This document shows positions 28,532-37,195 of a stretch of 64,000 nucleotides of DNA, piece after piece. The DNA is from Chitinophagales bacterium (lineage in GTDB: Bacteria; Bacteroidota; Bacteroidia; Chitinophagales; Saprospiraceae): assembly GCA_013299105.1 (NCBI GenBank), contig JAAFJY010000002.1, positions 399,814 to 463,813 on the forward strand. The letters are read 5' to 3'. The notes below the pieces were generated by a model. It did not search any database and was not told where the DNA came from. It saw only the letters and a program-made list of their open reading frames with translations. Within the stretch, counting starts at the first letter, position 1, and each line of letters begins with the position of its first letter. A program made the position numbers and the translations under genes.

Positions 28532-28875
28532 GGGGTGCGGCTCCCGTTTGATGTACTTTTGAATGAAAAAGTACACTGAAGTCTAATGTATTGGGTTTCA
28601 AAATAAAGCCCTTTTTCTCTTTTTCTTGGCAAAAAAAGAAACAAAAAAGTCAAGGGCTGTGATCAAATCCTACTATTTTGCTTGAAAGGGCAGTTCCAAG
28701 GAGTGACGGCAAGCCACCAAATTCGCTCCTTCGTTGCTCAGACAGTGGTGGCTTCTGATCTGTAGCGCTTTAAAGCACCCTTTCGCAAAATCGGGATTTG
28801 CTCAAGGCCCATTAAGCTCCGATCAAGTAGCTGTGAAAAAGTTTGACTTTTTACATCAGATTGGAGCCGCACCCC
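28532..28875. repeat. MITE-like element family D, copy 1
   Basis: 13-bp perfect terminal inverted repeats GGGGTGCGGCTCC (28532-28544) / GGAGCCGCACCCC (28863-28875); ends and arms shared in inverse orientation with 56450-56939. Confidence 0.7.
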
Positions 28876-29038
28876 TTTTATGGTGAACATGAAGCGTTCA
28901 TGACAAAATTGCGAAGCTGAAACCCAAAAAAGACAACCCGCTTTTATGGTGAACATGAAGCGTTCATGACCGAGCGCTGTGTCACTCCCTGGTGTGAAAG
29001 CGGGCCAATTCTGAAAATTCTTTCAAATTCAGGCTTGG

Positions 29039-29383
29039 TCAACGGTCACGCAAGAAATTCTGTAATTCTGCAAATTCTGGTTTAGACAAAGAAGTCTCGC
29101 CCGGATAGTTTTCCCAAACCCAAATCGCAGAAACCTTCTTCCCTTCCCCTTCCAGCCATACAGGTTGCCAGTTTTTGATCTCAGAATGGTCGAAAATCAC
29201 CAAAAAGCCTTGCTTTAAGCCTTGTATATCTAAATAGCCAGACAATTGTTTAAGGCCTTGGTGGGGGTATTGTTTGCCATGCCAGCGTTTTAGTTCGACA
29301 ACAAACTTTTCATTCAAATAGGTGATCACTACATCCAAGCGCTTTTCCTCCGACACTTGGGGGTTCATTAAAGTCACAGCCAA
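29039..29383 (-). pseudogene. C-terminal fragment of a PD-(D/E)XK nuclease-superfamily protein
   Basis: 'EKRLDVVITYLNEKFVVELKRWHGKQYPHQGLKQLSGYLD' has a D...ELK core; no ATG start and no N-terminal portion. Confidence 0.6.
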
Positions 29384-29398
29384 TGCCGTTGTTTGATC

Positions 29399-30274
29399 TC
29401 ACTCCATTTCCATCAATTGTACTGCAATCGCAAAGCTAAATGGGACTGCATTCCATTGGCCCCGATAGTTCAAATTCCATCCGGTAGGCTTTTGGACAGG
29501 GGGATCAATCAGCAAATGTTTAATAAAAGGTTTGTAAGTGTAAGCGGTTTCTTTTTGAATTTTTGAAACCATTACATTCTTTTTGGTTTTCAGCCACTCG
29601 AAGCCGATGAAAAAGCCATCATCGGGAATGCTGATTTTGTATTTGCTCAAGTCGATGACAGGTGTATTGGTCCCTGGTACGATGATCACTTGCTCTCGCA
29701 ACAGGTCTTCTCCGGGTCCTTTCGCGTTGGTTTTTTGGGCATAAACCCTTACTCGAAAAGAAGCCGACTTGCCCTGATCCAGCAACATGCTAAACTGCCC
29801 CAAGTAGTAATTTCCTGGTTCGCTCGGAGCTGGAAAAAACCTGACTATCTGCTGTGTGAAACCCGAGGAAATAAAGCTCGTGGGGTAAGCTTTTTTATCC
29901 AAACTATTCAAATCCAAAGTCCGCTTCAGCTTTTTAGGCTGCACGGCCACTTCAGGGATGTCATAAACAATGGGCCTGAGAAAAAAGGTATTATCAGTGC
30001 CTTGTTTCAGTAAAACCACCGGAATGTTTTTAGGCTGAAAGCCCAAACAACTGAAAATCAATGTATCCTGGGTATCTGCTGTTTCCAGGCTGTATTGGCC
30101 ATTTTCATCGCTGGTACCGCCAGTATTGGCTTTTTTCAGGCCGATGGTGGCGTATTGAATGGCTGTTTTGCTGATCGAATCTTGTAGGATGATCTGAAAA
30201 GTCATTTGCCCCATCGCGGGTATTGCGATGAGGCAAATGATGAAGTTGATCAGGATTTGAACTTTTGATGGCAT
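29399..30274 (-). CDS. Carboxypeptidase-like regulatory domain-containing protein
   Basis: Signal peptide then 'DSISKTAIQYATIGLKKANTGGTSDENGQYSLETADTQDTLIFSCLGFQPKNIPV', a CarboxypepD_reg-like pattern. Confidence 0.82.
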   Translation of the reverse strand: MPSKVQILINFIICLIAIPAMGQMTFQIILQDSISKTAIQYATIGLKKANTGGTSDENGQYSLETADTQDTLIFSCLGFQPKNIPVVLLKQGTDNTFFLRPIVYDIPEVAVQPKKLKRTLDLNSLDKKAYPTSFISSGFTQQIVRFFPAPSEPGNYYLGQFSMLLDQGKSASFRVRVYAQKTNAKGPGEDLLREQVIIVPGTNTPVIDLSKYKISIPDDGFFIGFEWLKTKKNVMVSKIQKETAYTYKPFIKHLLIDPPVQKPTGWNLNYRGQWNAVPFSFAIAVQLMEME

Positions 30275-30336
30275 TTGACGCAGCGTTATTGTTTCATAAC
30301 GAAAACTGAGCCATAGGTTACGGTTAAAACAAAAAC

Positions 30337-30936
30337 CTAATCCATCACCGCCAAAAACTCCTTGCTGTCAGGCTTCACACCCGATGCAAAAAAGTGGGTC
30401 AGCTTACCATTTTCGTCGATCAGGTACTTGCAAAAATTCCAGGAGGGCACCTCGCTGTTCCAACCATTTTGGCTAGGATCAGTCAACCAGCGGTAGATGG
30501 GGCTTTGTTGGCTGCCTTTGACGTCCACTTTTTCAAACATTTGAAAAGTGACGCCATAGTTTTTTTCACAAAAAGACTGGATGTCCGTAGCCGAGCCAGG
30601 TTCTTGGCCCATGAATTGGTTGCAGGGGAAGCCCAGCACCACTATTTTGTCTTTGTGCTGCTCGTAATAAGCCTGCCAATCGGCGTATTGCGGGGTGTAG
30701 CCGCACTTGGAAGCCACATTGAGCACGATGACCTTTTTGCCTTTGTACTGCGACATCTCAATCTTTTGGCCATCCAAGGAAGTGGCACTCAGGTCGTAAA
30801 AAGAGGTCGCATTGGCATTGGCTACCGTAGTAGCACTTGGTTTACTTTCTGCACTGCTCACTTTTTGAGCATTGAAACAACTGCTGTTCAGGCTGAATAA
30901 GCCCAACAAAACGGCAACAAAAGAAAAGCTTCGCAT
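30337..30936 (-). CDS. Glutathione peroxidase family protein
   Basis: 'GKKVIVLNVASKCGYTPQYADWQ', 'VVLGFPCNQFMGQEPG', 'PSWNFCKYLIDENGKL'. Confidence 0.93.
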   Translation of the reverse strand: MRSFSFVAVLLGLFSLNSSCFNAQKVSSAESKPSATTVANANATSFYDLSATSLDGQKIEMSQYKGKKVIVLNVASKCGYTPQYADWQAYYEQHKDKIVVLGFPCNQFMGQEPGSATDIQSFCEKNYGVTFQMFEKVDVKGSQQSPIYRWLTDPSQNGWNSEVPSWNFCKYLIDENGKLTHFFASGVKPDSKEFLAVMD

Positions 30937-31001
30937 TGGAATATTATTTTAGCTGCTGATCAAACAGCATCAATGTTAAAAGGTTGCTTTCTCGAATGTT
31001 A

Positions 31002-31495
31002 AGAGCGTGTTTAAATATTAAAGGCTTAGGCAGAAAACGAGTCAAATTTTGACTAACTCTTTTAGAATAGGTAGCAGGAAAAGCGGAGTTATGCAGCGCA
31101 AAATGAGCATTTTCTTAACGACCTAATTTAGAAATGTGAGTAAGGGTTCAAAAAAAAACCTTACCAAGTTTTTTGATTGCCAGTTGTCAACATCATGGTC
31201 AACGTCATGCTGGAAATCCGCAAGAATGGGTGTGGAGTGTGCAAGTGTGAGTTGGGGTGTGGGAGCTTCGTGCTTTTACTTTTGTCTCCGATCACTTGAA
31301 AACGGGATTTTCTCACACTCACACCCAAACAAACACACCCAAACCCAATTTTATCCGTGTTCCCAAAATAGCCTCGCGCAGCGGGAGCATAATCTATAAA
31401 GTACGCAGTTGCGATTTGGTAAGGTTTATTCGTGGCTTGTCACTAAGGCGAAATTGGGCCGTTTTATGGCAAACAAAAATTTTTAAACATGCTCT
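31002..31495. repeat. MITE-like family C element interrupted by family A element (31140-31443)
   Basis: Outer ends AGAGCGTGTTTAAA...TTTAAACATGCTCT. Arms match the uninterrupted copy at 56180-56345 in inverse orientation. The inner 304 bp is ~99% identical by eye to 56582-56885. Confidence 0.8.
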
Positions 31496-31508
31496 AAAGC
31501 AGAATAAT

Positions 31509-31934
31509 TTACAGTAAAGTAGCCAAGTCAATATTCAGAATAGTGGAAAATGATGGTGCATCCATTTGAACACCAGCTCCTTTCGTATATTTTGACCATG
31601 AATTATTCACGTAATCATAAACAAAACCCTCAATAATGCCATATTCAAAATCTTCGATCAAGCGCTGTATCTTTTTAAAGTCATTTTTCACACCGTTTGG
31701 GTGACAAACTTCAATGATAATAGGAGTTTGGTAAGTCTTGTTGTTGTAAAGCGAAACATCAGGCACTGGACTGGTTTGTCCTTCATCAATCATTGTCTCT
31801 GGAAGAGGTTCAAGCTCAATTGTACCTTGGTGATAAAATAGCAAACCCAAACCAGTGGTTAGTTTTCCAATGATGCGTTGATGTTCTTTAGGAGCGTTAA
31901 TCCCAATTTCGGTTAATTGTTCGGGAAAAATCAT
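31509..31934 (-). CDS. Uma2 family endonuclease-like protein
   Basis: 'PVPDVSLYNNKTYQTPIIIEVCHPNGVKNDFKKIQRL' matches the Uma2/DUF820 pattern. Confidence 0.78.
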   Translation of the reverse strand: MIFPEQLTEIGINAPKEHQRIIGKLTTGLGLLFYHQGTIELEPLPETMIDEGQTSPVPDVSLYNNKTYQTPIIIEVCHPNGVKNDFKKIQRLIEDFEYGIIEGFVYDYVNNSWSKYTKGAGVQMDAPSFSTILNIDLATLL

Positions 31935-32103
31935 GGTGGCTGGCTTTGGTCAAAGATAATCCAATTTTACCATAAGCACAAGCCTCATTCGGAACACTAC
32001 TGCACTGAGAACAAAATGATGAACCATTAACTTTATGGTTTTTATGGAGCAAAGTGGTCATTCAAAACAAGTTGCTTATGCTCATCAAGTCCCAAGATTC
32101 TTT

Positions 32104-32421
32104 GGCTTACGACTTACGAGTGACGACTTACGACTTACGAAGTGGGGACTCGCTCAGGAGATTTGCAGTGCAACAAATCATCATTTTTACGATTAAAATT
32201 TTTAAACAATATTTTTAGTATAAACTTTTCCCCTCCTTGGAGAAAGTGAATATTGGTTAAAAATCATTAAATCATTGTTTTTCAGACCTTGGTGAGGTGG
32301 GCTATACCGAGATCAACTCGAAAATACCAAACCGTGCAAACGGGCACCTAAGACCAACCGTATCTTTGCAGCGAGGACACTTTGTAAGTCGTAAGTCGTC
32401 ACTCGTAAGTCGTAAGTCAAA
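32104..32421. repeat. Long inverted repeat made of CGACTTACGA-type motifs
   Basis: 'TTACGACTTACGAGTGACGACTTACGACTTACGA' (32104-32140) is inverted as 'TTGTAAGTCGTAAGTCGTCACTCGTAAGTCGTAAGTCAA' (~32389-32421). Confidence 0.75.
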
Positions 32422-32505
32422 AAATTTAAGCTCGCAAATCCAGTACTAACTTTAACCAAGGAGATAGACGCTTATTTAGTTCCTGACCCACTACTTTAAT
32501 CCTTC

Positions 32506-33672
32506 TTATCCAGCCTGATAAAACTCATTCGGCTCCACAGGCACATTCGGGTCCAGTGATTTGCGGTAGCCGATGTGGTAGCGGTCGATGTGTACGCCTA
32601 GTTTAAGATAGACACTCACGGCCTCTTTGTTGTGGGCGCGCACGGTGGTCAGGAAAATATCCGGATAGCGGCTCTTCAGCGAATCGGTGGTCATGTAATC
32701 GACCATAAAGGCAAAAATGCCCTTGGTCTTGTAAGCCGGATGCACCCCAAATCCCGTGCCTTTGGCCCCTTTGCTTTTGGTGGTTTTGAGCTTAAAAACG
32801 AACCAAAGGGCTTTCCACCAGGGTAATTTTCCCTTGGCAAACTTTAAAAAAGGATTGATTTCGGGAAAAAAGGCCACGAAACCAGCCGGATGCCCTTCCA
32901 CGTATGCAATGCCGAGCAAATCGGGATCTAGGATGTTTTTGACCTCGGCCAGGGTCTTTTTGAAACCTACCGGATCGGCGGGACGAAAGTGCTCGTAATG
33001 CCCAAATGCAGCATTGTACAGCTCCGTAAAGTCGATGGCATACTGCTCAATTTTCTTAGGATTGTAGGTCTCCACCTTCACATCGTTGTTGGCACGAATG
33101 CGCTCAACGATCAGGCGTAAGCGGCCCAGGTCGATGGTAGCCGTATTGCCTTTCATGGTTAGAATCTGCTCCCAAGCAATGTAGCCGTTTTCCTGAAACA
33201 GGCGATTGTAATAAGGTGGGTTGTAAGTCTCGTGAAACAGCGGCACCCGGTCGTAACCATCTGCCAACAAGCCCCAGTACTTGTCGCGTCCCCCAAAGTT
33301 GATTGGCCCGTCGATGGCTTGTACGCCTTTGGCCCGAAAATATTCATCTGCCTTATTAAACAAAGCTTTGGCGAAAGCCGAATTGTCGGTGCACTCAAAA
33401 TAGCCCATGCCCCCCATTACATAAGGCTGGATTTGGTTGTTGCGGTGGTCAATGAAAGCAGCAATGCGGCCTACTGGTTTGTTGTTATCGTCCAGAAGTA
33501 CGTAAACGACGGCCTCACCGTGCTCATAAGTACGGTTCTTGCCCGGTGTAAAAGTTGATTGTACATCGGCTTCCAAGGGCGCGATCCAATTGGAATCGTT
33601 GGCGTATACACGGTGCGGAACTTGATGAAACAATTTCCAGTGTTGTGGTTCCAGTACTTCAATGATCTTCAT
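32506..33672 (-). CDS. GNAT-like acetyltransferase-fold protein
   Basis: 'MGGMGYFECTDNSAFAKALFNKADEYFRAKGVQAIDGPINFG' and C-terminal 'VHPAYKTKGIFAFMVDYM...VRAHNKEAVSVYLKLG'. Confidence 0.7.
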   Translation of the reverse strand: MKIIEVLEPQHWKLFHQVPHRVYANDSNWIAPLEADVQSTFTPGKNRTYEHGEAVVYVLLDDNNKPVGRIAAFIDHRNNQIQPYVMGGMGYFECTDNSAFAKALFNKADEYFRAKGVQAIDGPINFGGRDKYWGLLADGYDRVPLFHETYNPPYYNRLFQENGYIAWEQILTMKGNTATIDLGRLRLIVERIRANNDVKVETYNPKKIEQYAIDFTELYNAAFGHYEHFRPADPVGFKKTLAEVKNILDPDLLGIAYVEGHPAGFVAFFPEINPFLKFAKGKLPWWKALWFVFKLKTTKSKGAKGTGFGVHPAYKTKGIFAFMVDYMTTDSLKSRYPDIFLTTVRAHNKEAVSVYLKLGVHIDRYHIGYRKSLDPNVPVEPNEFYQAG

Positions 33673-33916
33673 GTTCGTCGTTTAAGATAAAAAACCATAA
33701 AAGTTTAGGGGTTGAGTGGTTGAGGAGTTGAGAAGTGGAACTCAACTCAATACGCTACAAAATGGTGCGCGAAGGTAAAAATTCCTGGGTAGCTAGGAGA
33801 TGGAGTTATTTCAGGTGCCTAATCCAATTAGTTGATATGGTACGCAAAATAAATACTTTGCCCAATCATTACAATTGACAAATGCTAAAAATCCATTGTA
33901 AAACCGCCATGAAACC

Positions 33917-34909
33917 CTATTTCAAGGATAAAATCCGCTGCAAATCACTTGCAGGAACGGTTAAAAGCCCGTTTTTGGTCAACCTGGGAGTCAGCGTCTT
34001 CCAATTGGGATCTTTTTTGAAGATGAAGCGGAACATGGGCAGGGCTTCGTCCATTTTACCCGCGTTGGCCAGGCTGATAGCGTGCCAATACTTCATTTCA
34101 AGGTTGTCGGGAAAAAGCTTTTCGGCGGCACTGTATTCCTGGCGAGCTTTGTCGATGTCGTTTTTCTCTACGGCCAGGTCGCCAGCGTTCATGTGGCCGT
34201 AGGCTTGGTGTACTTTGAGCAGGCGGCGTAATTCCACCAAGGGATTGGGATGGTCGTCGATGCGGAGGTCTACTTTTCGATCCACCCAAGACTGGCCAGT
34301 TCCCTGTGCTTTGACCACCAACAAAGCTGCCGATTGTTTTCCACGAATATCGCCGCCTACTTTTTCAGCTGCTTCAAGGCTTAACAGCAGGCGTTCCTCT
34401 AGGGTTTTGCCTTTGGAGGCCTCAAAAGCTTGGGCCATGGCGGGCCAAACCTTGTCGTTGGCCATCAGGTTGGCTTGCACCGAGTAGCCGTCTCCTGTTT
34501 TATGTCCAGCCATTTCGATGCACTTGTTGCCGGTGTGTGCTGCTACTTCGCCTTTGGCATTGAGCAAGGCCAATTGGCGTACTTCCCGGCCTTCGTCAGC
34601 GGCTAGCATTTCCTGCATGGCTGCCTGGGGGGTTTTGCCCGTTTTCATCAAAGCCAAGCCTTGTGGACCAAAAGCAGGATTGACAAAGGACTGGGTGGCT
34701 ACTACGCCTACCCCTGCTTCGCCCCAAATGACAATGGTACCGGTGGCAAACCAATGTGATTGCACGGCCACGCCCATTTCACCCGTAGCAGGGTCAATCG
34801 CTACGATGGAATAAGTATGGGCCAGCGGCTCCGAGCCGTAGGGTTTTTGGGCAGAAACTGTAGTGTTTGCCCAAAAACACAGCAGCAGCAATGATGTGAT
34901 GGTTCTCAT
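33917..34909 (-). CDS. DUF1028 domain protein with C-terminal TPR-like region
   Basis: 'YSIVAIDPATGEMGVAVQSHWFATGTIVIWGEAGVGVVATQSFVNPAFGPQGLALM' is the DUF1028 signature. Confidence 0.9.
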   Translation of the reverse strand: MRTITSLLLLCFWANTTVSAQKPYGSEPLAHTYSIVAIDPATGEMGVAVQSHWFATGTIVIWGEAGVGVVATQSFVNPAFGPQGLALMKTGKTPQAAMQEMLAADEGREVRQLALLNAKGEVAAHTGNKCIEMAGHKTGDGYSVQANLMANDKVWPAMAQAFEASKGKTLEERLLLSLEAAEKVGGDIRGKQSAALLVVKAQGTGQSWVDRKVDLRIDDHPNPLVELRRLLKVHQAYGHMNAGDLAVEKNDIDKARQEYSAAEKLFPDNLEMKYWHAISLANAGKMDEALPMFRFIFKKDPNWKTLTPRLTKNGLLTVPASDLQRILSLK

Positions 34910-36342
34910 GCTTCAGACAAAGTCTTGGAAATATCAGTTTTGCTGGCTTGTAGGGCAGGGATCAAAGCCGCCACAAAACCCAGGAACAGGGCTCCCAGCA
35001 ATAAATAAAACTCTTCTTGCAAAAAGATCCCACCGCTGAAGGAGTAACGGTATTCACTTTTCATCACGCCAGCCAAAATACTCATGGCCCCGTGACTCAA
35101 CAAAATACCAAGCACAAAGCCCAAAACGGCCAGGATCAAACCTTCTAACACCACCATGCTGAACAATTTGCCGGGTGAAGCACCCATCGTGCGCATGAGA
35201 GCCAATTCGTATCGGCGATCGCGCAAGGAGGAAAACAATGAAATAAAAATACTCAAACCCGAAACGGCCATGATTACCAAGGCTAGCCAACGCAGGGCAT
35301 CGGCGCCTACTCCCATCATGCTGTACAAGCGATTGATTTCGATGGCGGGCGTTGCGGCCTGCATCTCGGTATTTTCGTTGATGTTGCGCTGCATGTTCAG
35401 GGTTTGTATGTTGTTGCCTTTGAATTGCAGCAAAACTGAAGTAATGTCTTTGTCCTCGTATTCGGTGATGGGCTTCAGTGGCGCACTGTGGTCATGCGCT
35501 TCGTGGTCGTGCCCAGCGTGGTCCCCGTGCCCTTCTTCGTGATCGTGGCCCTCATGGTCATGGTCTTCGTGCCCTTCTTCGGTATGGGCTTCAGCTTCAT
35601 GGTCGTGTTCGCCCTCGTGGTCGTGTTCGTCATGGGCTTCGCCTTCTTTGTGATCATGGGCTTCTTCTTCTATTGGGGTCGTTTCGGCGGCGGCTTCTTC
35701 GCCCGTGTCAGCACCTTCGTGATCGTGCACGTCCCAGATGGTTTGCGGTGCGGTCAGGATCAACAAGTCTGCGGCTGAACCCGTTGGTTCCAAGATACCT
35801 ACCACTTTGAAGGCGTGACCGTGGTGCTCCAGGTTCGAGTCTTCGATCAAGCCGTGCGAACTTTCAAATGTATCTCCGATTTTCAAATTCAGCTCTTTTG
35901 CGGCCACCGCTCCCACTACTGATTCCAAAATGGCTTCGTACATGCGCCCTTGTCCCATTTTGGCCTGGTAAAGGTCCAAAAAATTGGGGGTAGTGCCCAC
36001 AATGCGATAACCGCGATAGTTGTCGCCCAAGGAAAGGGGCACCGCAGTTTTGATGAAGGGGTGCTTGGGATTTAAAAATGGTTTAGCTGCCTTGAGCGGG
36101 ATATTACCCGTTGGCGCATCAATGTGGTACATACTGGCCAGGATCAATTGCAAAGGGCTGCCTTTGGCACCGATGACCAGGTTAATACCCGCCAGGTTTT
36201 TTTCAAATTTTTCTTCCACCTGCTTGTTCGCCAACAAAAGCAATGAAATCAATCCCACTCCTAGCGCAAACAAGGTAAGGGTAAGCAGCATGGTCAAAGG
36301 CTTATTGGTCAGGTTTTTCCAACTGAGTCTAAATAGTGACAT
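34906..36342 (-). CDS. ABC transporter permease (FtsX/LolCE-like) with long His/Asp/Glu-rich insertion
   Basis: N-terminal TM and 'LVIGAKGSPLQLILASMYHID', C-terminal FtsX-type TMs 'RRYELALMRTMGASPGKLFSMVVLEGLILAVLGFVLGILL'; insertion 'EEEAHDHKEGEAHDEHDHEGEHDHEAEAH...HDHSAP'. Confidence 0.9.
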   Translation of the reverse strand: MSLFRLSWKNLTNKPLTMLLTLTLFALGVGLISLLLLANKQVEEKFEKNLAGINLVIGAKGSPLQLILASMYHIDAPTGNIPLKAAKPFLNPKHPFIKTAVPLSLGDNYRGYRIVGTTPNFLDLYQAKMGQGRMYEAILESVVGAVAAKELNLKIGDTFESSHGLIEDSNLEHHGHAFKVVGILEPTGSAADLLILTAPQTIWDVHDHEGADTGEEAAAETTPIEEEAHDHKEGEAHDEHDHEGEHDHEAEAHTEEGHEDHDHEGHDHEEGHGDHAGHDHEAHDHSAPLKPITEYEDKDITSVLLQFKGNNIQTLNMQRNINENTEMQAATPAIEINRLYSMMGVGADALRWLALVIMAVSGLSIFISLFSSLRDRRYELALMRTMGASPGKLFSMVVLEGLILAVLGFVLGILLSHGAMSILAGVMKSEYRYSFSGGIFLQEEFYLLLGALFLGFVAALIPALQASKTDISKTLSEA

Positions 36343-36355
36343 GTTTCGGGGATTT

Positions 36356-36982
36356 TTACAGGTGAATCTGATTGGAAAAATGACTTTGCAGGCGATTGTC
36401 GTGAGTCACCACCAGCAGGGTTGCTCCAGCTGCTTTGGCTTGCTCTTCGAGTAGGGCAGCCACTTCGCTGGCGTTGTTGTCGTCAAGGGCCGAGGTAGGT
36501 TCATCGGCCAGGATCAGTTTAGGCTGGTTGACCAGGGCGCGGGCGATGGCTGCGCGTTGTTGTTCGCCAATGCTCAATTGATCGGTACGGGATTTGAGCT
36601 TGTGGCTCAAATTTAGTCGTTCCAATAACTCAGCGATGCGGGCATTGTCAGTGGGCAACCCAGCCAGGTTTTGGGCCAAAGCCAAGTTTTCCTGCACATT
36701 CAAAGAACGCACAAAGTGAGATTTTTGAAAAACAATCCCAACGTTTTGCCCCCGAAAACGATCCAAAGCAGCCCCAGTGAGGCTACTCAAATTGGTATCC
36801 CCAATGCGCACTTCTCCGTTTTTGGCAGTCAATAGACCACCAAGTAGGTGCAGAAGGGTGGTTTTGCCACTGCCTGATTGCCCCAAGAGCAGCCAATGCT
36901 CACCTGTGGGAATATCAATGTCAGGAAAACGCATGGGTTGCGCTTTCACATAGGCATAGCTCAGTTGTTTGGTTTGTAACAT
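36356..36982 (-). CDS. ABC transporter ATP-binding protein (LolD-like)
   Basis: Walker A 'GQSGSGKTTLLHLLGGLL', 'LSIGEQQRAAIARALVNQPKLILADEPTSALD'. Confidence 0.93.
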   Translation of the reverse strand: MLQTKQLSYAYVKAQPMRFPDIDIPTGEHWLLLGQSGSGKTTLLHLLGGLLTAKNGEVRIGDTNLSSLTGAALDRFRGQNVGIVFQKSHFVRSLNVQENLALAQNLAGLPTDNARIAELLERLNLSHKLKSRTDQLSIGEQQRAAIARALVNQPKLILADEPTSALDDNNASEVAALLEEQAKAAGATLLVVTHDNRLQSHFSNQIHL

Positions 36983-37195
36983 GGTTGATCTTGGTGTGGC
37001 CACTTTGGCGCTGAATTTGAGAAAATAGAAACTCGCGCCAACACTTACTCAGGAATGAAGTCACTAAAGAAGAAGAATGTTGAGTTCAAGACCGAAAAAT
37101 ATTCATTTTTTGCTGTTTTGGAGAAAAAATAACGCCAAAAGGGCGACTTAAGGCCATCGCTGTCTAAATTTAGAGCCGAAAACACAAACACTGCC

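Noticed and set aside
35488-35778. Valine-rich ORF opposite the His-rich loop
   Set aside because: Antisense of a repetitive His/Asp/Glu-coding stretch; not an independent gene.
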